From Alphaproteobacteria bacterium (lineage in GTDB: Bacteria; Pseudomonadota; Alphaproteobacteria; Micavibrionales; Micavibrionaceae): a stretch of 64,000 nucleotides of DNA. The notes under the pieces were generated by a model. That model made no database searches, was not told where the DNA came from, and saw only the letters and a list, made by a program, of their open reading frames with translations. Below, in pieces: positions 20,520 to 31,146 of the stretch. The position numbers and the translations under genes are program-made. The stretch spans positions 1 through 64,000 of the forward strand of contig QKCR01000061.1 in NCBI GenBank assembly GCA_003245575.1. Direction: 5' to 3'. Position 1 is the stretch's first letter; every line of letters starts with the position of its first letter.

Positions 20520-22835
20520 GTGAAAGATACGTTGCGCGACGCCGCTCTCGAATACCACCGTCTCCCGCGTCCGGGAAAAATCTCGATTGTCCCGACCAAA
20601 CAAATGACAACGCAACGCGATTTGTCATTGGCTTATTCACCGGGCGTTGCAGCAGCATGTGAAGAAATTGAAAAAGATCCTCTGACCGCACTCGACTATA
20701 CCTCACGTGGGAACGTTGTTGCGGTTATCTCCAACGGAACGGCTGTTCTGGGGCTTGGTGCTATCGGCGCCCTCGCCTCCAAGCCTGTGATGGAAGGAAA
20801 ATCTGTTCTCTTCAAAAAATTTGCGAATATCGATTCCATCGACATCGAAATCGAAGAACGTGATCCTCAGAAACTGATTGATATTATCGCCTCTCTGGAA
20901 CCGTCTTTCGGCGGGATCAATTTGGAAGATATTAAATCTCCGGAATGTTTTGAAATCGAACGCACCCTTCGCGAACGCATGAAAATCCCTGTCTTCCATG
21001 ATGACCAACACGGAACGGCGATTATCTCCGGTGCAGCTATTCTAAACTGGTTGGAAATCACAGGCCGCAAAATTGACGACGTCAAACTGGTTGCCTCCGG
21101 TGCCGGAGCTGCTGCTATTGCCTGCCTTTCTATTCTTGTTAATCTGGGGATGCCGAAAGAAAATATCATAGTCTGTGACCGTACCGGTGTTGTCTATAAA
21201 GGACGCAACGAAGGCATGGACCCTGAGAAAGAAAAATTCGCAGTCGAAACTGATGCCCGTACATTGGACGATGCCATCAAGGGCGCGAATATTTTCTTAG
21301 GACTATCTGCCGCAGGCGCTTTGAAAAAAGAAATGGTTGCAAAAATGGCGGATGCACCGCTGATTATGGCGCTCGCAAACCCGACACCTGAAATCATGCC
21401 GGACGAAGCTCTGGAAGTAAAACCTGACGCAGTCATCTGCACAGGTCGCTCCGACTTCCCGAACCAAGTGAACAACGTTTTGTGCTTCCCGTATATTTTC
21501 CGTGGAGCATTAGACGTCGGCGCAACGGCGATCAACGAAGAAATGAAAATGGCGTGCGTGCGCGCAATCGCAGCCCTCGCCCGTAAGGAAGTCACGGCGG
21601 AAGTCGCAGCGATCTATTCAGAGGAAACTCTGGAATTCGGGCCGAAATATATGATTCCGAAACCGTTTGATCCACGCTTGATTGTGGAACTGCCGATGGC
21701 AGTTGCCAAAACAGCAATGGAAACAGGTGTTGCAACACGTCCGATTGAAGACTGGGAAGCTTACAAAAACAAACTGACCCAATTCTTCTATCAATCAGAT
21801 GCGATCATGCGTCCGGTTTTTGCCAAGGCAAAAGCAAACCCTAAAAAGATTGCATACTGCGAAGGTGAAGAAGAGCGCGTACTTCGTGCAGTTCAAACTG
21901 TTGTTGATGAACAACTGGCCCGCCCGATTGTAATCGGTCGTCGTTCTGTCATCGAAAACCGTTTGGAGAAACTGCACTTGCGCATGAAGATTGACCAGGA
22001 TTTCGATCTGGTTGATCCTCAAAATGATACACGCTACCACGAATACTGGACCGCTTATCACCAAGTCATGCAACGTTCAGGTGTGACCCCTTCTCACGCA
22101 CGAAATATTGTTCGTACCAATACGACAGTCATCGGCGCCATGATGGTTCACAAAGGCGAAGCCGACGGGATGATCTGCGGCTCTGTTGCCCCATACCGCG
22201 AACACTTGAAAACCATCGTCGATGTGATCGGTCTTCGTCCGGGTGTTGAAACAGCGGCAGCGATGATCTGCTTGCTGCACCCGACACGCGGCCCGATCTT
22301 TATTTGCGATACGCATATTAACCCCGACCCGAGCGTGGCCCAGATTTCAGAAATGACCATGTTGGCTGTTGAAGAAATCAAACGCTTCGGCATTATCCCG
22401 AAAGTGGCGTTGGTATCCCACTCCAACTTCGGATCACACCGCCATGACAGCGCCTTCAAAATGCGTGATGCCTTTTATGACATCAAAATGCGCGCGCCTG
22501 ATCTGGAAATTGACGGGGAAATGCACGCGGACGCAGCCTTCTCTGAAGAAATTCGTCAACAAATCATGCCGAATTCCACTCTGAAAGGCACAGCCAACTT
22601 GCTGATTATGCCAACCGTAGATGCCGCCAACATCACTTATAACGCAGTCAAAGTTCTGGCAGATTGTATCCCTATCGGTCCGATCTTGCTCGGCGTGGCC
22701 CAAACAGCCCATATTGTCACGAACGCCGTCACGGCGCGCGGAATTGTCAATATTACTGCTGTATCAACCGTTGGAGCTCAAATCTTCTCCGAAAACGAGG
22801 ACACTACAAGACTGCTTCAGGATACGGCGGCCTAA
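20520..22835 (+). CDS. maeB: NADP-dependent malic enzyme with C-terminal phosphotransacetylase-like domain
   Basis: GTG start; '[18 protein letters not shown]', '[16 protein letters not shown]', C-terminal PTA-like domain; 771 aa. Confidence 0.95.
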   Translation: MKDTLRDAALEYHRLPRPGKISIVPTKQMTTQRDLSLAYSPGVAAACEEIEKDPLTALDYTSRGNVVAVISNGTAVLGLGAIGALASKPVMEGKSVLFKKFANIDSIDIEIEERDPQKLIDIIASLEPSFGGINLEDIKSPECFEIERTLRERMKIPVFHDDQHGTAIISGAAILNWLEITGRKIDDVKLVASGAGAAAIACLSILVNLGMPKENIIVCDRTGVVYKGRNEGMDPEKEKFAVETDARTLDDAIKGANIFLGLSAAGALKKEMVAKMADAPLIMALANPTPEIMPDEALEVKPDAVICTGRSDFPNQVNNVLCFPYIFRGALDVGATAINEEMKMACVRAIAALARKEVTAEVAAIYSEETLEFGPKYMIPKPFDPRLIVELPMAVAKTAMETGVATRPIEDWEAYKNKLTQFFYQSDAIMRPVFAKAKANPKKIAYCEGEEERVLRAVQTVVDEQLARPIVIGRRSVIENRLEKLHLRMKIDQDFDLVDPQNDTRYHEYWTAYHQVMQRSGVTPSHARNIVRTNTTVIGAMMVHKGEADGMICGSVAPYREHLKTIVDVIGLRPGVETAAAMICLLHPTRGPIFICDTHINPDPSVAQISEMTMLAVEEIKRFGIIPKVALVSHSNFGSHRHDSAFKMRDAFYDIKMRAPDLEIDGEMHADAAFSEEIRQQIMPNSTLKGTANLLIMPTVDAANITYNAVKVLADCIPIGPILLGVAQTAHIVTNAVTARGIVNITAVSTVGAQIFSENEDTTRLLQDTAA

Positions 22836-22876
22836 AAGATATTTTGGGAAATCATCCCTAGATTAGCCAATTATTT

Positions 22877-22909
22877 GCTCAAGAGGGGTCTACCCCTCTT
22901 GAGCTTTTT
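22877..22909 (+). terminator. rho-independent terminator of maeB
   Basis: perfect 12-bp stem GCTCAAGAGGGG-TCTA-CCCCTCTTGAGC followed by TTTTT. Confidence 0.9.
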
Positions 22910-22967
22910 AATAAACTCCTCTAAGTAAAGGCATATTAGAAATTCAAGCCATCAAGGAGCCACCGCG

Positions 22968-24398
22968 ATGAGCATTCCGCCAGACTTGCAGGAACATATT
23001 GAAGAAGCCAAGGAATCCATTCTGGTTCCTGATGAAGAAATTATGGCATCAGACTTTTTGGGTCTGTCGGATGACGCCATCCGTGAAATTCTCGAAACAC
23101 TTCAAAATGAAGATGCGGAAAAACTCGACATTCTGTTGGATGATCTGACCACCAGCGATAAAGCCGAACTCTTAGAAAAAGTAACCCTCGAAAACCGCCA
23201 AGCGCTGATGCTGGGCTTCTCACAGCATTTTAACGCAGACGTCATTGCGATTTTGCAGGAAGAAATCCGCTCGAGTGTCTTGGAGAAAATGCCCGCCGAG
23301 CAAGTTGCAAAAATCATTTCCGATTTGGACAGTGATGACGCGCTAGATATTGTCGGTTCTCTCGATGAAGAGTTCCAGCAAGAAATCATGCGCAAACTCT
23401 CGGCCAAAATCCGTATGGCCCTGCAAGAAGGTTTGAACTTTCCGGAAGACTCTGCCGGTCGTCTGATGCAACGGGAATTTGTGGCAATTCCGCAATTCTG
23501 GACAGTCGGGAAAACCATTGATTATCTGCGGGCCGCGAAAGACACGCTCCCGGATGATTTCTATGACTTGATCGTGATTGATCCGGGTCACCATGTTGTC
23601 GGGGAAATCCCGCTCAACAAACTGGTACGTGCCCAACGCTCGGTTAAAATCGACGACCTGACATTGGACGAAGTCCACCCTATTCCGGCAACTATGGACC
23701 AAGAAGAAGTCGCGACACTCTTCCGGAATGAAAATCTGGCTTCCGCACCTGTCGTCGATGAAGACGGACGATTGATCGGGATCATTACCTATGATGACGT
23801 TATCTTCGTTATTGATGAAGAAGCAGAAGAAGACTTGCTGAAACTCGGTGGGGTTAAGGAAGACGACTTGTACCGCAACATCGTCACCACCGCGACCTCC
23901 CGCTCCCGCTGGTTGCTGATTAACCTCTTCACAGCCTTTCTCGCAGCCTCTGTGATTTCGTTATTCGATGCCACCATCGAAAAAATTGTGGCGTTGGCTA
24001 TTCTGATGCCGATTGTGGCAGGTATGGGTGGGAATGCAGGAACACAAGCCATGACCGTTGCCGTCCGCGCGATTGCCACCAATGAAATTTCCGGTGCGAA
24101 CGCATGGCGCGTTATCGGCAAAGAAACGGCCGTGGGCGTTCTGAACGGAATGGTTTTTGCGATTCTGATCGGCATCATTGCCGGTTTCTGGTTCCATGAC
24201 GCGGGGATCGGGACAGTAATTGCCGCCGCCATGATTATCAACCTGATCGTTGCAGGTTTCTTTGGGTCGTCTATTCCCGTCGTCCTGAACAGATTGAACA
24301 TTGACCCTGCTGTGGCCTCTTCGGTCTTTTTGACCACCATGACGGATGTGATCGGCTTCTTTGCCTTTTTGGGACTGGCATCGATTTTTCTGCTTTAG
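22968..24398 (+). CDS. mgtE: magnesium transporter MgtE
   Basis: MgtE N domain, CBS pair, 'ILMPIVAGMGGNAGTQAMTVAVRAIA'. Confidence 0.95.
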   Translation: MSIPPDLQEHIEEAKESILVPDEEIMASDFLGLSDDAIREILETLQNEDAEKLDILLDDLTTSDKAELLEKVTLENRQALMLGFSQHFNADVIAILQEEIRSSVLEKMPAEQVAKIISDLDSDDALDIVGSLDEEFQQEIMRKLSAKIRMALQEGLNFPEDSAGRLMQREFVAIPQFWTVGKTIDYLRAAKDTLPDDFYDLIVIDPGHHVVGEIPLNKLVRAQRSVKIDDLTLDEVHPIPATMDQEEVATLFRNENLASAPVVDEDGRLIGIITYDDVIFVIDEEAEEDLLKLGGVKEDDLYRNIVTTATSRSRWLLINLFTAFLAASVISLFDATIEKIVALAILMPIVAGMGGNAGTQAMTVAVRAIATNEISGANAWRVIGKETAVGVLNGMVFAILIGIIAGFWFHDAGIGTVIAAAMIINLIVAGFFGSSIPVVLNRLNIDPAVASSVFLTTMTDVIGFFAFLGLASIFLL

Positions 24399-24486
24399 AT
24401 ATTATATAAACCCTAATTAACCCTGTATTTATTGGGGCTTTCTGTGTTAAAACCCGCCCCACAGCATAAAAACGGATGTACGAAAT

Positions 24487-26535
24487 ATGGGCAGAAACAA
24501 GAACACAAAACGCAAATCCATAGTTGTAAGACCGTCCCGTAAATCGAACGGAACGTCTCCTTCTATTCTGCGCCGCTTGATTAAGTGGGGATTTGTGTTG
24601 GGCTTGTGGGGTGTATTGATACTGGCTGCCATTCTGGCCTGGTTTGCCAAAGACTTACCCAACATCATCGAGAACCCGCATTTCGAACGTAAAATCTCCA
24701 TCACTGTCTTGGCAAATGATGACTCGGTTATCGCGCGTTACGGCGACATCAAGGAAGGCAACGTGACGGCAGATAATCTGCCCAAAAATGTTACCAACGC
24801 CATTTTGGCAACCGAAGATCGCCGCTTCTATTATCACTTTGGTCTTGATCCGATTGGTCTGGCTCGCGCTATCTTTGTCAACATGACCAATAAAGGCTTG
24901 CATCAGGGCGGATCAACCATCACACAACAGCTTGCAAAGAACTTGTTCCTTTCTCAGGAGAAAACCTACAAGCGTAAAATTCAGGAAGCCCTCCTCGCGG
25001 TCTGGTTGGAACATGAGTTAACCAAAGACGAAATTCTGGCAGCCTATATGAACCGTGTTTATCTCGGCGCAGGAACCTACGGCGTCAAAGCAGCTGCCAA
25101 AGTTTATTTTAACAAGGATGTTCAGGATTTGAACTTGCAGGAAGCCGCTGTTATCGCAGGCCTCTTGAAAGCTCCATCCAGATATTCGCCGCTTTCAAAT
25201 CCGAAAGCTGCACAAGAACGTGCAAAGACCGTTCTCTCTGTGATGCTCGATGCAGGCTATATCACCAAACAACAATATGAAACAGCAAGCGCGCAAACCG
25301 TCAAACGCGCTAAGGAAGAAAAAGAAGATCAAGCCGCACGCTACTTCTCTGACTGGGCGGTTGATAATCTGGAAGAAATTATTGGAACACCGACAACTGA
25401 CATTATCGTCAGAACAACCATGGACCCTCAAGTCGAGGCAAGCACCGCAAAAGTTTTGAAAAAATCTATTGAGGATAACGAAGCAAAATCCGACGTGACA
25501 CAGGCGGCCTCTGTTGTGCTGCGTCCGGACGGCAGCATCGTCGCCATAGTCGGCGGTGTAGATTATAACGAGAGCCAGTTTAACCGCGCCACCCAAGGCC
25601 TGCGCCAACCGGGGTCTTCCTTTAAGCCGTTCGTCTATCTGGCGGCCATTGAAAAAGGGGCAAATGAAGACACGCTGATTGAAGACTCTCCGATAACAGA
25701 GGGCAAATACCGCCCCACTAACTTTGCCAATAAATATTACGGCGAAGTGCGTATGATTGATGCCCTCACTATGTCGCTCAACACAGTTGCCGTCAAACTT
25801 GCCAAAGCCGTCGGCATTGAAAATGTCATCGGTGTTGCACGCCGCATGGGAATTACTGCCGATCTTGAACCGAACCTCTCTCTCGCTTTGGGAAGTTCGG
25901 AAGTCCCAATGATTCAAATGGCAGGTGCTTACGCAACCATCGCCAGCGGCGGATATGCGGTTGAACCATTCGGTATTAAAAAGATTGAAGAAAAAGAAAC
26001 AGGCAACGTTCTTTATGAGCATAAGGCTAGCTCTTCTCCGCGCGTCTTCCGCCCGCGTGACATTCAGGTTCTTGTAAATATGATGATCTCGGTTGTTCAA
26101 AACGGGACAGGTCAAGGCGCGAAATCTTCCTTCTTTGCGGCGGGAAAAACAGGAACATCCCAAGACCACCGTGATGCATGGTTTGACGGTTTCTCTCAAG
26201 ACTATATCGCTGTTGTGTGGTTCGGGAATGATGACAACACGCCGATGAAACGTGTGACAGGTGGCTCGCTGCCGGCACGCGCATGGCGGGACATTGTTGC
26301 CAGTGCCAAGGCAGATCCATCACCTTCAAAATACAAATTGATTAAAGACAGTTCCGGATCTTCAGGATTTGCAGATTTGCTGGATAGCTTGATGTCGACA
26401 TCCTTCCCTGACCTCATCGGAGAAAACGGTAACGGCAATGTCCAATCCAGACCGTATAACACATCAAACGACCCCAACTATTTCAAACCGGATCGTCCGG
26501 GCGATCGTGTCGGATATGGCAGATTCAATGATTAA
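24487..26535 (+). CDS. penicillin-binding protein 1A family (transglycosylase/transpeptidase)
   Basis: 'ATEDRRFYYHFGLDPIGLARA', 'GGSTITQQLAKNLFL', 'PGSSFKPFVYLAA', 'SLN', 'AGKTGTSQDHRDAWFDGF'. Confidence 0.93.
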   Translation: MGRNKNTKRKSIVVRPSRKSNGTSPSILRRLIKWGFVLGLWGVLILAAILAWFAKDLPNIIENPHFERKISITVLANDDSVIARYGDIKEGNVTADNLPKNVTNAILATEDRRFYYHFGLDPIGLARAIFVNMTNKGLHQGGSTITQQLAKNLFLSQEKTYKRKIQEALLAVWLEHELTKDEILAAYMNRVYLGAGTYGVKAAAKVYFNKDVQDLNLQEAAVIAGLLKAPSRYSPLSNPKAAQERAKTVLSVMLDAGYITKQQYETASAQTVKRAKEEKEDQAARYFSDWAVDNLEEIIGTPTTDIIVRTTMDPQVEASTAKVLKKSIEDNEAKSDVTQAASVVLRPDGSIVAIVGGVDYNESQFNRATQGLRQPGSSFKPFVYLAAIEKGANEDTLIEDSPITEGKYRPTNFANKYYGEVRMIDALTMSLNTVAVKLAKAVGIENVIGVARRMGITADLEPNLSLALGSSEVPMIQMAGAYATIASGGYAVEPFGIKKIEEKETGNVLYEHKASSSPRVFRPRDIQVLVNMMISVVQNGTGQGAKSSFFAAGKTGTSQDHRDAWFDGFSQDYIAVVWFGNDDNTPMKRVTGGSLPARAWRDIVASAKADPSPSKYKLIKDSSGSSGFADLLDSLMSTSFPDLIGENGNGNVQSRPYNTSNDPNYFKPDRPGDRVGYGRFND

Positions 26536-26573
26536 TTGTAGGCTTGCATCCTTCAACTGTATATAAAACGCCC

Positions 26574-26608
26574 CCCCACGAAGTTTCTACTTTGTGGGGA
26601 GTTTTTTT
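26574..26608 (+). terminator. rho-independent terminator
   Basis: CCCCACGAAG-TTTCTA-CTTTGTGGGG followed by AGTTTTTTT. Confidence 0.85.
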
Positions 26609-26716
26609 CACCTAAACTAAATCCCGAATTTTATTGATTCCGGTTAAGAATTTATATATAAATCCTATGCTATTATATATAGAATTATATAACATTTAAA
26701 AAGGGAAGATGAAGAG

Positions 26717-28780
26717 ATGATAGCTCCAATCATATACTTGGCCTTGGCGGTAGCAGTGGCTTGGTTAATCACACGGTTTTTCGTGTATGTGCGTTCGGAC
26801 GAGATCGCCATTATCGAACAACGCTTTTTCGGGATGCCTCTCGAACAAGGCCGCGTGTTTGCGCTCGAAAACCAGATCGGTTTAAAAGCCAGATACTTTA
26901 CTCCCGGTCTGCACTTTGTGCTGTGGCCGATTATCAACGTTGTCACCAAGCCGGACTTTGTGGTCATCGGCGCAGATGAACTCGGAATTGTCGAAGCCAC
27001 TGACGGAGCCTCTCTTGAGTCTGGCCGTATTTTTGCGGACGACCCGGCTGGTCAACATCACAACAACTTCCAGAACCCTGTCGCGTTCTTGAAAGCCAAC
27101 GGTATCCGCGGGAAGCAATTGCGTTTCCTGACCAACGGAACGTTCAAGATCAACCCGTATTTATTCAAAGTGACCAAGATCAAAAAGACCATCATTAAAG
27201 AAGGTCAGATTGGTGTCGTGACGGCTATGGACGGTATGGCATTGGAAGCAGGTCAGATTTTGGGTAAAAGTGTGGACGACCACTCCCACTTCCAGCGCGC
27301 TGAAGCGTTCTTGAAAAACGGCGGGGAAAAAGGTCCACAGATCGACTTCCTGCGTCCGGGGACATATAACATCAATACCGAAGTGTTCAAAGTCGAAGTG
27401 TTTGATGCCACCTATATCGGCGAAAACCAGATCGGGATCGTCGAAGCAATGGACGGTTTGCCGATGGATACAACAGACGTTGTCGTGCCGACACCAGAAG
27501 GACACAACAACTTCCAAAACGGCCAAGCCTTCTTGAATAACGGCGGACACCGCGGCCCACAAGAACGCATCCTGACCCCTGGGACCTACTACATCAACCC
27601 GTACCTGTTTTCGGTGACAACCCGTCAACAAACCGTGGTGAACAAAGGTCAGGTCGGCGTGTTGATCTCGAACATCGGGAAAGACCCGTCAGGCTACACG
27701 CCTCCAGTAACTTCAGCAGGTGAAGATGCGTCCGACGAAGCGGCAACAACACGTCACGTGGTCTCCAAAGGCTATCGCGGTATTCAGCGCGAAGTGCTTG
27801 GCCCGGGTGCGTACAACATCAACCCTCTGGCCTATGTTGTGATCATTATTCCGACCACAATGCGCTCGCTGGATTGGAGTGGTGAACGCCGTACCGCAGG
27901 AGCAGAAGGCATGAGCTTTGATCCGTTCCAAGTGGTGTCACACGACGGTTTCCCGATGCAAGTCGAGGTCCGTTGCCAGTACCGTATCCTGCCTGAGAAC
28001 GCACCGTATGTTGTGCAAAAACTCGGCTCGATCACGGAACTGGAAAGCAATGTGATCCACCCGCAAATTGACGGTATCTTCCGTGCGCAAGTTGCCCGCT
28101 CCCCTGCGATTGCTTACCAGCAAAACCGCGCGGAAGAGCAAGACGCCGCAGAAGATGCAGTCCGTGATGATCTCAAGAAGTACCGTGTTGATGTTGTATC
28201 GGTGATGATCACCAACATCCATCTGCCCGAAGCTTTGATGAAAACCACGCAGCAGAAGAACCTTGCCGAGCAGGAGAAATCCATGTACGACGCGAAGCAA
28301 CAAGCTGAGGTACGCCGTATCGAGTTCGAAAAAACCAAAGCGGAAGCAGACGCTCAGGTGGACATTATTACCGCAGAAGCAGGTATTAAAGTGGCCCAGC
28401 ACGAAGCACGTCAGGTCGAAGAACGCGCACGCGGTGATGCAACGCGTATCCGTATGCTGGCCGAAGCCGAAGCAACACAGACCACACAGATCGGTGATGC
28501 AGAAGCAGAAGTCATTCGTGCGAAAGGTGAAGCCCAAGCGAAAGCCTACCATGATCAGGTCAATGCCCTGACCGCCCAAGGTGTAACAACCGTGGAAATC
28601 ATGAAAGCGATTGCAGGCGCAGGCCTCAAGATCACACCTGATGTTCAGGTCACAGGATCGGCAGGCGGCGCCCTCGACGGTGGCTTAATGCAGGTCATCC
28701 TCTCCCGTATGGTCCAAGACCAAACAGGAATCCCGACAGGTGGCCCGACAGGTGGCAAGGCTGACAAAATCGCGTCGTAA
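26717..28780 (+). CDS. SPFH/band-7 family protein with tandem N-terminal beta-type repeats
   Basis: N-terminal TM helix, ~4 repeats of ~75 aa, SPFH-like region, then long charged helix rich in A/E/K/Q. Confidence 0.85.
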   Translation: MIAPIIYLALAVAVAWLITRFFVYVRSDEIAIIEQRFFGMPLEQGRVFALENQIGLKARYFTPGLHFVLWPIINVVTKPDFVVIGADELGIVEATDGASLESGRIFADDPAGQHHNNFQNPVAFLKANGIRGKQLRFLTNGTFKINPYLFKVTKIKKTIIKEGQIGVVTAMDGMALEAGQILGKSVDDHSHFQRAEAFLKNGGEKGPQIDFLRPGTYNINTEVFKVEVFDATYIGENQIGIVEAMDGLPMDTTDVVVPTPEGHNNFQNGQAFLNNGGHRGPQERILTPGTYYINPYLFSVTTRQQTVVNKGQVGVLISNIGKDPSGYTPPVTSAGEDASDEAATTRHVVSKGYRGIQREVLGPGAYNINPLAYVVIIIPTTMRSLDWSGERRTAGAEGMSFDPFQVVSHDGFPMQVEVRCQYRILPENAPYVVQKLGSITELESNVIHPQIDGIFRAQVARSPAIAYQQNRAEEQDAAEDAVRDDLKKYRVDVVSVMITNIHLPEALMKTTQQKNLAEQEKSMYDAKQQAEVRRIEFEKTKAEADAQVDIITAEAGIKVAQHEARQVEERARGDATRIRMLAEAEATQTTQIGDAEAEVIRAKGEAQAKAYHDQVNALTAQGVTTVEIMKAIAGAGLKITPDVQVTGSAGGALDGGLMQVILSRMVQDQTGIPTGGPTGGKADKIAS

Positions 28781-28796
28781 TCAATCGACTCCTAAA

Positions 28797-28836
28797 GAAA
28801 TAAAAAGATCCCCCGAAACCATTCGGGGGATTTATC
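28797..28836 (+). terminator. rho-independent terminator, copy 1
   Basis: GAAATAAAAAGATCCCCCGAAACCATTCGGGGGATTTATC; stem ATCCCCCGAA/TTCGGGGGAT. Confidence 0.8.
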
Positions 28837-28949
28837 ATCTGCAATACAAGACTTGACAAACCCTCAAAATTACAGGAATATATTCTTAATAACCGCCACG
28901 ATTACATCTGGCGGATTTTTTATGCCTGAAATTCAAGGAGCTTTTCACT

Positions 28950-29477
28950 ATGGGACTGATAACCTCAATCACTGGCCTCATCACGGGGTCGGTGGGAAAC
29001 AACATGGACAATCACGAAGACGATGTCCTGAACGTCAAACGCAACCTGAACAAAGCAGGCTATTTCGACGGTCTGCACAAAGATCCCGAACCCCACGGCT
29101 TTATCACACGCGAAATGGATAACGGGATTAAAATGTTTCAAAAAGACAACGGCCTAAAAGTCGATGGCATTCTGCGCCCACACGGTGAAACTGAAAATAC
29201 ATTAAATTCTATACTCCAAGATATTGGGGATGACATCGAAAAAGAGGAATTACCGCCACAACAAAATAGTAAAAAAATGATTCCGGGAACAAATATTCCG
29301 GACGAAGGTGTATGGGAGGGTGAAATACCCTATGGCAACAGATTCGACTTTAAGCCTGACCAGAAAACAATTCCTATTCCTCAAATCATACCGCCAAAAC
29401 GTGACATTGATCCGACGATGGAACTCCCGTATGATCCTATAGACAAAAAATTCATCAGGAAATATAGAGATATTTAA
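28950..29477 (+). CDS. peptidoglycan-binding-like domain protein
   Basis: 'DVLNVKRNLNKAGYFDG...GIKMFQKDNGLKVDGILRPHGETENTL' resembles PG_binding_1. Confidence 0.6.
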   Translation: MGLITSITGLITGSVGNNMDNHEDDVLNVKRNLNKAGYFDGLHKDPEPHGFITREMDNGIKMFQKDNGLKVDGILRPHGETENTLNSILQDIGDDIEKEELPPQQNSKKMIPGTNIPDEGVWEGEIPYGNRFDFKPDQKTIPIPQIIPPKRDIDPTMELPYDPIDKKFIRKYRDI

Positions 29478-29945
29478 ATGAGGATTCTATTGAGATATTG
29501 CCTTGTATTCTGCACAATCATTCTTTGTTCTCTTGAAGTTAAGGCCGAAACATATTTCTTGAGTATTAAGCAGGCCGCTCAGAAAATCTCTAAAGCTTAC
29601 TTGCAAACATGCAGCCCTGAGACGTCACCATGTACCTTCAATATTCCTGTTACACTTGAACATGAAAATACAAAAAATATTAAAGTTGCCATGGAAATAA
29701 AAGAGGAGCCCTATATTCGTTTACAATTCTATTGGGATCAGGTTCTCTTGGAAACGAACAATCCCGGACAGAGTTATCATACGATTTTAGCAGGCTCTTC
29801 TAATGCAAAAACATCTCCAAGACACATCAGACTATACGTGCCAATTCCACCAGAGAAAAAGCCAAAAGATAGTCAATCAGTCTTAAAATATTCGGAACAG
29901 GTACTCACTACACTAGAAGTTCATGCTACCAAGGGAATGAAATAA
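29478..29945 (+). CDS. secreted protein of unknown function
   Basis: signal peptide MRILLRYCLVFCTIILCSLEVKAE; 1 nt after the upstream stop. Confidence 0.55.
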   Translation: MRILLRYCLVFCTIILCSLEVKAETYFLSIKQAAQKISKAYLQTCSPETSPCTFNIPVTLEHENTKNIKVAMEIKEEPYIRLQFYWDQVLLETNNPGQSYHTILAGSSNAKTSPRHIRLYVPIPPEKKPKDSQSVLKYSEQVLTTLEVHATKGMK

Positions 29946-29978
29946 AAAGATCCCCCGAAACCATTCGGGGGATTTATC
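29939..29978 (+). terminator. rho-independent terminator, copy 2
   Basis: identical 40 nt to 28797..28836; overlaps the stop codon of 29478..29945. Confidence 0.8.
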
Positions 29979-30001
29979 GTCGGGGGAGAAAAATTATACG
30001 A

Positions 30002-30469
30002 CTACACATGAACGCCTGAATAAGACCCCACCTCTATCGTCGGGACATCCCGCTTGAACGCTGCAAACTTATCTTCGCCGATGTCGTCCCAGTGACGTTT
30101 TAAATCCCACATCGCCGGATTAGCCGACCCGATCTCTGTCACCTCGCGCATCATCGCCGCATCGACAAATTCAAGATAACGTTCAGGGAATGAGACACGC
30201 GGCGCACGCAATCCCAGATCAACCAGAACCTTCGCGACATATGCATCATCAAAGACCATCATATCCGCCACAAACTGGATCGTGGACAATACGCGAATAT
30301 CTTCTCTGGATGTCGGAACAGTTCTGACATGACGCATAAACCGCGCATACATATCCATCTCAACCTTATCACTCTCGGTCGGATGTTCAGGAGGCAACGG
30401 CAAAATAATCCGCTCGACCGCTTTTATCATCTGGGTATTCTGACTTTTCGGGTTTTGAGTGTCTGGCAT
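30002..30469 (-). CDS. hypothetical protein
   Basis: 155-aa ORF, no family recognised. Confidence 0.5.
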   Translation of the reverse strand: MPDTQNPKSQNTQMIKAVERIILPLPPEHPTESDKVEMDMYARFMRHVRTVPTSREDIRVLSTIQFVADMMVFDDAYVAKVLVDLGLRAPRVSFPERYLEFVDAAMMREVTEIGSANPAMWDLKRHWDDIGEDKFAAFKRDVPTIEVGSYSGVHV

Positions 30470-30544
30470 GATAACCTCCGTATTCTTTTTTTCGGGCTTA
30501 AAACCATCCTTGGAGATTCGTCTTAACGACTCCTTAACAACGCG

Positions 30545-30567
30545 AAAAACGGGCCTTTTGGCCCGTC
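30545..30567 (-). terminator. rho-independent terminator of the macro-domain gene
   Basis: minus strand GACGGGCC-AAAA-GGCCCGTTTTTCG. Confidence 0.75.
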
Positions 30568-30594
30568 AATCCTGTGGATAAGTTGCTTCGGAAG

Positions 30595-31146
30595 CTACTT
30601 TGAGAAACAATCGAAGATTTGAGCAGTCTTACAGACGATCACAACTTCCTGTAACGACCTATAGGGATAAGAATCGATACAAGACATCATTAAACGCGCG
30701 GCTTTGCGCGGCGGGTAATCTCTCCCTCCCATGCCGAGCGCCGGAAAAGCCAGAGTTCGGAACCCTGCCCGATCACAGCTTTCCAGCATACCTGTCACGC
30801 ATTTTTTCAAGGCACGCTCTTCATCATCCATCCCGCCGTCCCATTTGGGCAGCACGCCCACGACTAAGCGCGGGGATGAGGCAATTTGAACGGGTAAAAG
30901 GAATGAATCACCGCGTTTCGGCTGGATAAAGTTCTCCAAAAGATGAACATCAAGTTTTGGCCCATAATGCGCCAGAATACGCAGCCCCAGCGAACTCTCC
31001 CAAGATAGGTTCTCGGGCAGAAAGAAGCCTCTTGCATCGGTTTCCTGAGACTGGGTAAACTGCAGGAAATCCGCTTGAACAATCCTCAATTTTATTGGCT
31101 TTTGAGGGTTGGATGTCGGGGGAGTGTCTGGTAGGGTTGATGTCAT
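30595..31146 (-). CDS. macro-domain (ADP-ribose-binding-like) protein
   Basis: 'IVQADFLQF', 'GFRTLAFPALGMGGRDYPPRKAARLMMSCI'. Confidence 0.65.
   Translation of the reverse strand: MTSTLPDTPPTSNPQKPIKLRIVQADFLQFTQSQETDARGFFLPENLSWESSLGLRILAHYGPKLDVHLLENFIQPKRGDSFLLPVQIASSPRLVVGVLPKWDGGMDDEERALKKCVTGMLESCDRAGFRTLAFPALGMGGRDYPPRKAARLMMSCIDSYPYRSLQEVVIVCKTAQIFDCFSK

Noticed and set aside
25195-26199. 334-aa minus-strand ORF antisense to the PBP gene
   Set aside because: Cys/Phe/Arg-rich mirror-frame translation with no recognisable domain; sense frame is clearly PBP1A
28853-29122. 89-aa ORF overlapping the PG-binding-like gene
   Set aside because: Alternative frame; the 28950 frame has the domain-like sequence
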